Assembly: GCA_049653005.1 (NCBI GenBank)
Contig: JBASFL010000065.1
Location: forward strand, 1 to 64,000
Source: UBA2334 sp049653005
GTDB lineage: Bacteria; Pseudomonadota; Gammaproteobacteria; Burkholderiales; Burkholderiaceae_C
DNA length: 64,000 nt
Direction of reading: 5' to 3'
The position numbers and the translations under genes were made by a program. This document shows positions 17,650 through 24,770 of the stretch, one piece after another. The notes below the pieces were generated by a model. That model was not told the DNA's origin and did not search any database. It was given only the letters and a program-made list of their open reading frames with translations. How positions within the stretch are numbered: position 1 is the stretch's first letter; each line of letters starts with the position of its first letter.

Positions 17650-19239
17650 ATGGGGTATTTCAATCAGGGCGTTGACCGCCCATTTTCCCTCCGCCTCAAC
17701 CTGGGGTTGCTGGTGTCGGCCTGTGTGCTGCCCGCCGCCCTGGTCAGCGCGCTGTTGCTTTACGCCAATTTCAACCTGGAACGGGCCAACGTCGAGCAAA
17801 AAACCGCCTTGGTGGCGAACGCGGTGTTGGCCGATTTGGACCGCGAAATCGCGACCATGGAGTCCGCACTCAAAACCCTGGCCACCTCGCAAGAGCTGGC
17901 GTCGGGCAATTTGAAGGGGTTTCACGCCCGGGCCAGCAAGGCTTTGGCGTCGGGCATTGTCTACAACTATGTGCTGACCGACGCGCGAGGTCACCAGGTG
18001 ATCAACACCTTGCTGCCGTTCGGCAGCCGTCTGCCCACCACGGGCACGCCCCCCCAACTGGCCGAGGTGTTCGGCCAAGGCACCACGGTGTTGACCGATT
18101 TGTTCACCGGGCCTGTCACGGGCAAGCCTGCCATCGCCATGGGGGTGCCGGTGGTGGTGGACAACGGCGTGCGCTACAGCCTGAACATCGGCCTCTCACC
18201 CGACCGCATACAAAGCCTGGTGGCGCGCCACGCGCTGCCCGAGGGGTGGTTGATGGCGATTCTGGACAGCAGCGGCACCATCGTGGCGCGTTCGCGCGAT
18301 GGGGCCCGCTATCTGGGCGAAAAGGCGGTGCCCGAGGTGCGTGCGTCGGTGGCCAAAGGGGGAACAGGCACTTTGCGAACGGTGACCAAGGAAGGCATCC
18401 CCGTGTTCACCACCTACGTGGTCTCGCGGCAATGGCGCTGGAGCGTGGCCGTGGGGGCCCCGGTGGCGCTGCTTCACGAACAATTGCTGGCGCGTTTGTG
18501 GCAAGTGGGCGTGGGGTTGCTGGGTGCCGTGGGGCTGGGGCTGTGGTTTGCCCGCTCGGTGGTGCTGAAGGTGTTGTCGTCGGTCACCGGGCTGAACAAA
18601 GCCGCGCTGGCGCTGGTGCAAGGCGAGCCGGTGGCGCTGCCCCGCATCCAGCTGAAAGAGGCAGAGGCGGTGGGCGACGCCATTTTGCAAGCCGCTGGGG
18701 TCATGCAGCGGGTGAAATTCATGGCCCAGCACGATGCCCTGACCGGTTTGCCCAACCGCCTGCTGTTTGACGACTTTGCCCACCGCCGCCTGGCGCTGGC
18801 ACAACGGCAGGCGCGGCCCCTGATCGTGATGGCCGTGGACCTGGACGGGTTCAAGGGCGTGAACGACACGCTGGGCCACGCGGCGGGCGACGAGGTGCTG
18901 AAAACCGCCGCGCGGCGGCTGGAAGAGGCGGTGCGCGCCTCTGACATGGTGGCCCGCATAGGGGGCGACGAGTTTTTGGTGCTGCTCTACGACCTGGAGG
19001 TTGGCACCGCGCTGGACACCGCGCAACGCATGGTGGTGTTGCTGTCAGCGCCCTACGAGGGGGTGCCCGTGCCCGTGTCGGCCAGCGTGGGGGTGGCCGT
19101 GTACGGCGGAGAGGGCGACACCCTGCAAGCCGTCAACAGCCGGGCGGACCAGGCCTTGTACCAGGCCAAACAGCAGGGCAAGCGGCGTGCGGTGCTGGCG
19201 GAAGGCGCAGGGGCACCACCACCTGACGCCTGCGTCTGA
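17650..19239 (+). CDS. Membrane-bound diguanylate cyclase with periplasmic Cache-like sensor
   Basis: The product has about 529 residues. A first membrane helix (LGLLVSACVLPAALVSALLL, near 15-40) is followed by a periplasmic Cache-type domain (to about 280) and a second helix. The C-terminal GGDEF domain (about 365-520) has the intact catalytic motif RIGGDEF and the substrate-binding DALTGLPNRL. No EAL domain is present, so the protein should make cyclic di-GMP. I see no RxxD inhibitory site at the usual position. The start is uncertain: ATG 17584 is also in frame and adds 22 residues. Confidence 0.85.
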   Translation: MGYFNQGVDRPFSLRLNLGLLVSACVLPAALVSALLLYANFNLERANVEQKTALVANAVLADLDREIATMESALKTLATSQELASGNLKGFHARASKALASGIVYNYVLTDARGHQVINTLLPFGSRLPTTGTPPQLAEVFGQGTTVLTDLFTGPVTGKPAIAMGVPVVVDNGVRYSLNIGLSPDRIQSLVARHALPEGWLMAILDSSGTIVARSRDGARYLGEKAVPEVRASVAKGGTGTLRTVTKEGIPVFTTYVVSRQWRWSVAVGAPVALLHEQLLARLWQVGVGLLGAVGLGLWFARSVVLKVLSSVTGLNKAALALVQGEPVALPRIQLKEAEAVGDAILQAAGVMQRVKFMAQHDALTGLPNRLLFDDFAHRRLALAQRQARPLIVMAVDLDGFKGVNDTLGHAAGDEVLKTAARRLEEAVRASDMVARIGGDEFLVLLYDLEVGTALDTAQRMVVLLSAPYEGVPVPVSASVGVAVYGGEGDTLQAVNSRADQALYQAKQQGKRRAVLAEGAGAPPPDACV

Positions 19240-19257
19240 CACCCGATGCGAGGTGCC

Positions 19258-19683
19258 TCAGGCCTTGGCCCGCAACCCTTGCACCAGCGCACCGGCGGCC
19301 ATGCCACCCAAGGCCCACAGCAAATCCCAGTTGCCTGTGCCCAGCCCGGCAATGGCGGGGCCAGGGCACACCCCAGACAAGCCCCAACCCACACCGAACA
19401 GTGCAGCGCCCACGGCGGTATTGCGGTTCCAGGTGCTGGGGTGGGGGTGAAAGTGGTCGTCGAGCACCGGTTTTTTCATGAGCCGGGGCGCGCCCTTGTA
19501 GGCCAGCAGCGCCACCAACACCGCGCCACCCATGACCAACATCAGCCCCATGTCTTGGAAGCGCAAAAAGCCCAGCACCACCTGCGGTTGCACCATGGTG
19601 GACAGCGACAACCCAAACCCAAACAAGGCCCCGGCCAGCAGGGTGACGGCGGCCGACGCCAGCGAAGAGCGCGGCGCGCTCAT
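19258..19683 (-). CDS. YeeE/YedE half-protein (DUF6691 type)
   Basis: The 141-residue protein has four hydrophobic segments, with LAGALFGFGLSLSTM at the N-terminus and the conserved cysteine motif GLSGVCPGPAIA at about 95-106. It is the second half of a split YeeE/YedE module; the first half is the gene just upstream, with which it overlaps by 4 bases (ATGA). In the family, YeeE imports thiosulfate using conserved membrane cysteines, so transport of a reduced sulfur species by the pair is a reasonable inference. Confidence 0.85.
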   Translation of the reverse strand: MSAPRSSLASAAVTLLAGALFGFGLSLSTMVQPQVVLGFLRFQDMGLMLVMGGAVLVALLAYKGAPRLMKKPVLDDHFHPHPSTWNRNTAVGAALFGVGWGLSGVCPGPAIAGLGTGNWDLLWALGGMAAGALVQGLRAKA

Positions 19684-20174
19684 GGCTGACCCCCGGTGCC
19701 CACGCCGGTCAGCGCCGCCAGCACGTTGGCTGTGATGAAAGCCGTGGCCATGAAGGTGAGCACCGCGTACAGCGACGGCAACTGCAACGACCCCAGCCCA
19801 CAAATGCCGTGGCCCGAGGTGCAGCCGTTGCCCAGCCGTGCGCCATAACCCGCCACAAAACCGCCCAGCAGCAACTGCCACACTGGCACGCCCGTGGCCT
19901 GCGGGGCTTGTTGGCCCAGCGTCACCCACCACACAAAAGCCCCCACGATGAGCCCCAGCGCATACACCAGCCGCCAGCCCCGCGAGCCCACAAACCGGGC
20001 CTGTTGGAAAAACGGCCGCTGCACCACAAACGACCAGGTGCTCGACAACACCGAACTCATGCCGCCCACGCGGCCGGTGAACACAAACAGCAGCGCCACG
20101 CCGGTGCCGATGAGCAGGCCGCCTAGCAGGTAGTGCTGCCAGCCATGGGGAAAGAGGGAAAGCAGGAAGGTCAT
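19680..20174 (-). CDS. YeeE/YedE half-protein, thiosulfate-transporter-like
   Basis: This 164-residue membrane protein has the YeeE signature GARLGNGCTSGHGICGLGSL near 112-131, which contains the two cysteines that line the substrate path in characterised YeeE. Four to five hydrophobic helices surround it. It overlaps the downstream half-protein by ATGA, so both should be made in equal amounts and assemble together. No sulfurtransferase or regulator gene adjoins the pair here. Confidence 0.88.
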   Translation of the reverse strand: MTFLLSLFPHGWQHYLLGGLLIGTGVALLFVFTGRVGGMSSVLSSTWSFVVQRPFFQQARFVGSRGWRLVYALGLIVGAFVWWVTLGQQAPQATGVPVWQLLLGGFVAGYGARLGNGCTSGHGICGLGSLQLPSLYAVLTFMATAFITANVLAALTGVGTGGQP

Positions 20175-20219
20175 GGGGGCGGATTATCCGTGCGCCCCCA
20201 CCGGGTTGCCCCGGCCGCG

Positions 20220-20735
20220 TCAGCTCTGCCAGAAGCCTTGGTGGGGCTGGCTGGACTCGTCCACCAGCGTGGGGCCCACACACGCAATGGGGTGCGGCGA
20301 GGCGGCAAACACGTCGCGGCACGACAACTCGGCGTCGCGCTGCTCGGCCCGCTCGCCGCGAAACACCCGCAGGCGCACCGCGTCAATGCCATACACCACC
20401 CGCCCAATGTTGGACCAGAAGATGGCCCCGGCGCACATCACACACGGCTCGGCCGACGAATACAGCGTGGCCTGGGCCAGCGTGTCGCGGTCGGCCTTGC
20501 CCGCCAGTTGGCGGATGGCGGTGGTTTCGGCGTGGCCGGTGCAGTCGCCGGTTTCGGCGGTGTTGTTCCACGCTTCGGACAACACACGCCCATCGGCCGC
20601 CACCACCAGGGCGCCAAACGGGCGGTTGCCCCGCTCGCGCGCCACGCGCGACCAGCCAATGGCCTGGCGCAGGTACAGCGCGTCGCGTTCGTCCAGCGGG
20701 GTTTCGGCGGGCAGCGCTGCGGTGTGCGCCGTCAT
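20220..20735 (-). CDS. Nucleoside/nucleobase deaminase, guanine deaminase-like
   Basis: This 171-residue cytidine/deoxycytidylate deaminase-fold enzyme has the zinc motifs GHAETTAIR (HAE) and EPCVMCAGAI (PCxxC), and RPFGALVVAADG near residue 38. Closely related small deaminases include Bacillus-type guanine deaminase (guanine to xanthine) and TadA. The length and context favour a purine substrate. It overlaps the NMT1-like receptor gene by 4 bases, and both lie behind the sigma-54/riboswitch leader at 21868-21958, which links it to purine nitrogen use. Confidence 0.82.
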   Translation of the reverse strand: MTAHTAALPAETPLDERDALYLRQAIGWSRVARERGNRPFGALVVAADGRVLSEAWNNTAETGDCTGHAETTAIRQLAGKADRDTLAQATLYSSAEPCVMCAGAIFWSNIGRVVYGIDAVRLRVFRGERAEQRDAELSCRDVFAASPHPIACVGPTLVDESSQPHQGFWQS

Positions 20736-21787
20736 GCCAGCACCTTGCGCTCGGCAGCGGGGGGCAACATGGCGCGGTTGAACAGGCCTTCCACGCTGGG
20801 CGGGGTTTTCAGGCCAAACACAGCGGTCACCTCGTCCACCTGCTGCTCCAGCGTGCGTTTGAGCACATCGCCCAGGCCGTGGCTGCGGGTGTCGGGGGCC
20901 GCCAGGTATTGGCTGGTGATGCGCCAGCGGTCCAGCTCCACCCCGCTGTTCAAAATGCTTTCGCGCGCCAGCGTGGCGGCCACGGCCTGGGCGGGGTCGG
21001 CCAGGCAGTCCTGGATGGCGCGGTTGGTGGCGCGCAAAAAGCCCGCTACGGCAGCCGGTTGCTGCGTGACCATGGCGTTGCTGGCCAATATGGCGTTGCC
21101 ATACAGGTTCACCCCGGCTTCGTCGTAGCGCAGCACCGACAGCTCGTCGGTTTTCATGCGGGCAAACAGCGACACGGCGGAGTCGTGGAAGTAGGTGGCC
21201 CCGTCCACATCGCCGCGCAGCACCACGTTGTCGCGCGAGGCAAAGTCGGTGGTGGTCCAGGCAAAGTGGTCGGGCTTCAGGCGCAGCTTGCGCGCCACCA
21301 TCGGCCAAGCGCGGCGGGTCGATTCCACCGCCGCAGCGGCAATTTTTTTGCCTGCCAGGCTGCGGAAGTCGGTGGTGATGCCCCGGTCCTTGCGGCCAAT
21401 GATGACAAACGGTGCGCGGTTGTAGTACTGGTACACGGCCTGCACCAAAGGCGTGCCGGGGGTGGTGGCCTGGAATTCAATCAGCGAGCTGATGTCGCCC
21501 AGCCCCATCTGGTAAGCGCCGCTGGCCACGCGGGTGATGGAGGCGACCGAGCCCGCTCCGGGGTCCACCCGCACGTCCAGCCCCTCGTCGCGGTAGTAGC
21601 CCTTGTTCAGCGCCACCAGAAACGGGGCCGTCTGGCTGGTGATGCGAAAGTCCAGCGTGAAGCGGATGGGCACCAGCCCGGTGCCCGACTGGGCCCAGGC
21701 GTTGGCAGTGGCCAGTGAGGTGGCGAGGGGCACGGCGGTGGTTGAACACAGCGCGGCTGTGCGGGCCAGAAAAGAACGGCGTTGCAT
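20732..21787 (-). CDS. NMT1/THI5-like ABC-type substrate-binding protein
   Basis: The 351-residue exported receptor begins MQRRSFLARTAALC, a twin-arginine-like signal that ends near AWAQ. IRFTLDFRITSQTAPFLVALNKGYYRDEGLDV and GSVASITRVASGAYQMG are typical of the SsuA/THI5-like fold. No permease or ATPase gene is adjacent, so the partner transporter lies elsewhere. The start at 21787 has a CCGGAG site 8 bases upstream; an upstream ATG at 21820 lacks one. Its leader contains a probable xanthine riboswitch, so the ligand is most likely a purine or purine breakdown product. Confidence 0.85.
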   Translation of the reverse strand: MQRRSFLARTAALCSTTAVPLATSLATANAWAQSGTGLVPIRFTLDFRITSQTAPFLVALNKGYYRDEGLDVRVDPGAGSVASITRVASGAYQMGLGDISSLIEFQATTPGTPLVQAVYQYYNRAPFVIIGRKDRGITTDFRSLAGKKIAAAAVESTRRAWPMVARKLRLKPDHFAWTTTDFASRDNVVLRGDVDGATYFHDSAVSLFARMKTDELSVLRYDEAGVNLYGNAILASNAMVTQQPAAVAGFLRATNRAIQDCLADPAQAVAATLARESILNSGVELDRWRITSQYLAAPDTRSHGLGDVLKRTLEQQVDEVTAVFGLKTPPSVEGLFNRAMLPPAAERKVLA

Positions 21788-21867
21788 GGCGAAAGCTCCG
21801 GAAAAAAGGATGCAAGTCATTCCCCCGCGCTGGCCGCCCCCTGAAAGGGGTGCCGGGCGCGGTGGGC

Positions 21868-21929
21868 ACTCACAAGAGCAATTTCCGGGCGGGGGTGCGT
21901 GGGCACCTGGCTGAACGCTTCTACTCTCG
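21868..21929 (-). ncRNA. Probable xanthine-I (NMT1 motif) riboswitch, minus-strand copy
   Basis: Read on the minus strand, GAGAG (21928-21924) pairs with CUCUU (21878-21874). A conserved bulge (UAGAAGC opposite UG) separates this stem from a second short stem that starts GUU, and a GGUGC/GCACC hairpin caps it. The same fold occurs in mirror image at 22051-22119 with a different apical stem. The known NMT1 motif is a hairpin with a conserved internal bulge found before transporter and dioxygenase genes, exactly the two gene types here. Class assignment is from memory of the family and needs a covariance search. Confidence 0.65.
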
Positions 21930-21942
21930 TCGCTTCGGTGTC

Positions 21943-21958
21943 AGCAGGTTTTGTGCCA
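21943..21958 (-). promoter_or_regulatory. Sigma-54 promoter for the receptor-deaminase operon
   Basis: On the minus strand TGGCACAAAACCTGCT has GG and GC separated by exactly 10 bases, the invariant -24/-12 spacing. Transcription would start near 21932, three to four bases before the first stem of the riboswitch-like fold. Confidence 0.7.
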
Positions 21959-21988
21959 GCGCGGGTGGGCACGGTCACGCCATGTGTG

Positions 21989-22003
21989 GCACGTTTGTGG
22001 TGC
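21989..22003. promoter_or_regulatory. NtrC-like enhancer site
   Basis: GCAC, 7 bases, GTGC matches the core of NtrC-binding sites. It lies between the two divergent sigma-54 promoters, about 20 bases from one -24 element and 32 from the other, so one activator could serve both. Confidence 0.4.
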
Positions 22004-22022
22004 ATGTGCGTGCGGTTGGTGG

Positions 22023-22038
22023 TGGCCCAAAACCTGCT
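22023..22038 (+). promoter_or_regulatory. Sigma-54 promoter for the oxygenase gene
   Basis: TGGCCCAAAACCTGCT has GG (22024-22025) and GC (22036-22037) with 10 bases between them. It shares 15 of 16 bases with the opposing promoter. The predicted start, near 22049, coincides with the first base of the riboswitch-like leader. Confidence 0.7.
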
Positions 22039-22050
22039 AGCTTTTCGCCC

Positions 22051-22119
22051 CGAGAGTAGAAGCGTTCATCCAGCCCCCGGCCTTTGTGGCCCGCGCGGGC
22101 TGGCCGGGAATTGCTCTTG
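22051..22119 (+). ncRNA. Probable xanthine-I (NMT1 motif) riboswitch, plus-strand copy
   Basis: GAGAG (22052-22056) pairs with CUCUU (22114-22118). UAGAAGC (22057-22063) and UG (22112-22113) form an asymmetric bulge, and GUUC pairs with GAAU. The apical stem is CCAGCCC (22070-22076) with GGGCUGG (22097-22103), enclosing GGCC-UUUGU-GGCC. Bulge and lower stem are identical to the minus-strand copy, while the apical stem differs in sequence yet still pairs, as expected for a selected RNA structure. It precedes the oxygenase start by about 160 bases. Confidence 0.65.
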
Positions 22120-22163
22120 ATGTGCCTGTGGCAGCGCCCCTTTCGTGGTTTTTGGGGGGGCTT

Positions 22164-22213
22164 GCACGCAGGGGCAGCAAGTGCAGCCTTTTTCCCGGCG
22201 TGCACCTGCGTGC
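22164..22213 (+). promoter_or_regulatory. Leader hairpin before the oxygenase gene
   Basis: GCACGCAGG (22164-22172) and CCTGCGTGC (22205-22213) form a perfect 9-bp inverted repeat around a 32-base loop. A second hairpin, GGCCTG/CAGGCC, follows at 22225-22239. These could be the expression platform between the riboswitch-like fold and the ribosome binding site. The TGCA..CCTTTTT motif in the loop recurs before the receptor gene. Confidence 0.4.
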
Positions 22214-22279
22214 CTTCGGCGTGCGGCCTGCCACAGGCCATGACCCCACCACCCGTTGTCTGTTTTTCAGGAGAAACGC

Positions 22280-23275
22280 ATGAATGCCGCCGCTTACAAA
22301 CTGGCCGAACTCAACAAAGAATCCCGCATGGGGGCCATGGGCTCCGAAAGCACCGCCCGTGAGGTGCGCTGCATCGACCTGTCTGACTTTGAACACCGCC
22401 AGGCCGAGATCGCCGACCAGCTCTGGAGCGCCGCCGTGGACGTGGGCTTTTTCCAGATCGTCAACCACGGCATTCCGCAGGCCCATGTGGACCACGCGTT
22501 TGCCACGTCCGAGCGGTTTTTTGCCTTGCCTCACCCGGTGAAGGGCCAGTACCCCCACAACAAGGCGCAGAACGTGGGCTGGGAAAGCAAGGCCCAGGTG
22601 CGCCCTTCCACCGGCACGCCCGACCAGAAGGAGTCCTATCAGATCACCCGCCCGCACATGACGGGCTTGTGGCCCAGCCCGGAAGAATTGCCGGGTTTCC
22701 AGGCCGACATGCTGGCCTTTGAGGCCGAGTGCTGGGCGCTGGGCATGAAAGTGCTGTCGTGTTTCGCGCTCAAGCTGGGTTTTGACTCCGACTTTTTCAC
22801 CCGTGCCCACAACCCCACCAGCCCCGACTACCAAAGCACCCTGCGCCTGCTGCACTACTACCCGGTGGACCCCACCACCCTTGGCCAGCCCGGTGTGTGG
22901 CGTGCCGGTGCCCACACCGATTTCGACTGCCTGACCCTGCTGTTCCAGCGCCAGGGCCAAGGCGGTTTGCAGGTTTGCCCGGGCAAAGACATGGACAGCC
23001 AAGCCTGGACATCGGTGGAGCCGGACGATGCCGCCATCACCTGCAACATTGGCGATATGTTGATGCGCTGGAGCGACGACCAGCTGCCGTCCAACTTCCA
23101 CCGCGTGCGCTGCCCGCTGCCGCACGAGTACCTGGGCTCTCGCTACACGCTGGCCTATTTCGCTCAGGCCAACCGCGACGCCGTCATTGAAAGCCCGGGC
23201 CAAAAATACCCCGCCATCAGCGCGGGCGACTACTTGCGCCAACGCGTGGCCGCCAACTTCGCCAAGCCTTACTGA
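22280..23275 (+). CDS. Isopenicillin N synthase-family 2-oxoglutarate/Fe(II) oxygenase
   Basis: The product has 331 residues. The Fe(II) facial triad is visible as H and D in GAHTDFDCLT (about 213-222) and H in SNFHRVR (about 273), followed by a 2-oxoglutarate-binding arginine in GSRYTLAYF. The N-terminal DIOX_N region has VGFFQIVNHGIP (about 54-65). It should be a cytosolic oxygenase that uses iron and usually 2-oxoglutarate. A strong AGGAG lies 7 bases before ATG 22280. The sigma-54 promoter and xanthine-riboswitch-like leader suggest hydroxylation of a purine, which is inference. Confidence 0.88.
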   Translation: MNAAAYKLAELNKESRMGAMGSESTAREVRCIDLSDFEHRQAEIADQLWSAAVDVGFFQIVNHGIPQAHVDHAFATSERFFALPHPVKGQYPHNKAQNVGWESKAQVRPSTGTPDQKESYQITRPHMTGLWPSPEELPGFQADMLAFEAECWALGMKVLSCFALKLGFDSDFFTRAHNPTSPDYQSTLRLLHYYPVDPTTLGQPGVWRAGAHTDFDCLTLLFQRQGQGGLQVCPGKDMDSQAWTSVEPDDAAITCNIGDMLMRWSDDQLPSNFHRVRCPLPHEYLGSRYTLAYFAQANRDAVIESPGQKYPAISAGDYLRQRVAANFAKPY

Positions 23276-23319
23276 GGCTGAACGGCCCGCATGGGGGCGT
23301 GCCCTAACATGCCGACCCC

Positions 23320-24630
23320 ATGCACACCCTTGAACACCTGCGCAGCGGCGCGCTCACCGGCACCCGCCGCCTGGACCTGAACGGCACAGGTCTGACCCAC
23401 CTGCCGCCCGAGGTCTATGGCCTGGCCGACACGCTGGAGGTGCTCAACCTCAGCGACAACGCCTTCACCACCCTGCCGCACGACCTGCCGCGCCTGCACA
23501 GGCTGAAGGTCATTTTCTGTTCGGGCAACCCCTTCACCCACCTGCCCGAGGTGCTGGGCGACTGCCCCGCGCTGGAAATGGTGGGCTTCAAAGCCTGCCA
23601 GCTGACCCACGTGCCGGGGGCCAGCCTGCCGCCCACGCTGCGCTGGCTCACCCTGACCGACAACCGGCTGGCGCAACTGCCCCCCGAGCTGGGCCAACGC
23701 CCCGCGCTGCAAAAGCTCATGCTGGCGGGCAACCGCCTGACCGGTTTGCCCGACACCCTGGCCGGCGCGCAGCGGCTGGAGCTGGTGCGCCTGTCCGCCA
23801 ACCGCTTGGGTTCCTTGCCGGGTTGGCTGACCGAGCTGCCCGCCCTGGCCTGGCTGGCCTTGTCGGGCAACCCCTTGGGCTGGGGCAACCCCAGCGGGCC
23901 AAGCCCGTTGCCCACCGTGTCCTGGGGCGCGCTGCGGCTGGACGGCTTGCTGGGCGAAGGCGCTTCGGGCCATATTTACCGAGCACACCAGGGCGACCAG
24001 GCCTGGGCACTCAAGCTGTTCAAAGGCGCGGTCACCAGCGACGGCTTGCCTGAACACGAGCTGGCCGCCAGCGTCACCGCCGGGCCGCACCCCACGCTGT
24101 GCACCCCTGTGGCCACCTTGACCGACCACCCGCAGGGTCAGATGGGCATGCTGCTGCCCCTGGTGCCAGCCGGTTGTGTGCCTTTGGCCGGCCCACGCAG
24201 TTTGGACAGCTGCACCCGAGACGTGTACGCCCCCGGCTTGCGCCTGAGCCCCGGCGTGGCGCTGCGCCTGCTGCACAGTGTGGCCAGCGCCGTGGCCCAC
24301 CTGCACACGCGCGGTGTGGTGCACGGCGACCTGTACGCCCACAACACCCTGTGGCACCCCCACACCGGCCACGCCCTGTTGAGCGACATGGGCGCCGCCA
24401 CCGTGCTGCCCGCCGCCGATGCCCCCCTGCGCCGCGCCCTGCAAGCCCAAGAGGCCCTGGCCCTGGGACGCTTGATGACCGAGGTGCTGGCGCTTGTGGA
24501 CGGTGGCGCTGCCACCTTGCCCGCCGTGGTCGCTGCCGCACAAGCCTGCACCGCGTTGCGCCCGGCAGACCGACCAGCGGCATCCCACGTGGCCGGGGTG
24601 CTGGCGGGTTTGTGTGGGGTTGAAATTTGA
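23320..24630 (+). CDS. Leucine-rich-repeat protein kinase
   Basis: In this 436-residue protein, residues about 15-200 form seven to eight bacterial LRRs (for example TLRWLTLTDNRLAQLPPEL). Residues 205-436 are a divergent protein kinase: GEGASGHIY glycine loop, WALKLFKG lysine, catalytic HGDLYAHN and a metal-binding SDMG in place of DFG. The APE segment is weak. There is no signal peptide or membrane helix, so it is cytosolic. LRR-kinase fusions of this kind are scattered in proteobacteria without known targets. It ends head-on against katG, with the dispersed repeat and a terminator between. Confidence 0.82.
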   Translation: MHTLEHLRSGALTGTRRLDLNGTGLTHLPPEVYGLADTLEVLNLSDNAFTTLPHDLPRLHRLKVIFCSGNPFTHLPEVLGDCPALEMVGFKACQLTHVPGASLPPTLRWLTLTDNRLAQLPPELGQRPALQKLMLAGNRLTGLPDTLAGAQRLELVRLSANRLGSLPGWLTELPALAWLALSGNPLGWGNPSGPSPLPTVSWGALRLDGLLGEGASGHIYRAHQGDQAWALKLFKGAVTSDGLPEHELAASVTAGPHPTLCTPVATLTDHPQGQMGMLLPLVPAGCVPLAGPRSLDSCTRDVYAPGLRLSPGVALRLLHSVASAVAHLHTRGVVHGDLYAHNTLWHPHTGHALLSDMGAATVLPAADAPLRRALQAQEALALGRLMTEVLALVDGGAATLPAVVAAAQACTALRPADRPAASHVAGVLAGLCGVEI

Positions 24631-24646
24631 ATGAAAAGTGCCTCTG

Positions 24647-24675
24647 GCGCTTGGTGGTATTGCGTTTCAAGCTAT
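24647..24675 (+). repeat. Dispersed repeat, copy 3
   Basis: GCGCTT, 17 bases, AGCTAT, preceded by GAAAAGTGCCTCTG. It begins 16 bases after the LRR-kinase stop and abuts the katG terminator. The 140-base convergent gap holds only this repeat and the terminator. Confidence 0.75.
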
Positions 24676-24680
24676 CAAAA

Positions 24681-24713
24681 AAGCCGCCCTGCACACAGGG
24701 CGCAGGGCGGCTT
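24681..24713 (-). terminator. Intrinsic terminator of katG
   Basis: AAGCCGCCCTGC and GCAGGGCGGCTT form a perfect 12-bp stem with a 9-base loop. On the minus strand a run of T residues (TTTTTTGATA) supplied by the adjacent repeat copy follows directly. Confidence 0.85.
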
Positions 24714-24770
24714 GAGCGGATGGCCAGGGCGGTTTCCCCCAGCGCCTCGCGCCAGGGGCACCGCCTGCCG

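Noticed and set aside
21840..22150. The inverted repeat as a transposon or MITE
   Set aside because: The similarity consists of promoter and RNA-fold elements aligned with the two genes, the spacer holds a regulator-like site, and no target duplication is visible. A mirrored regulatory leader fits better.
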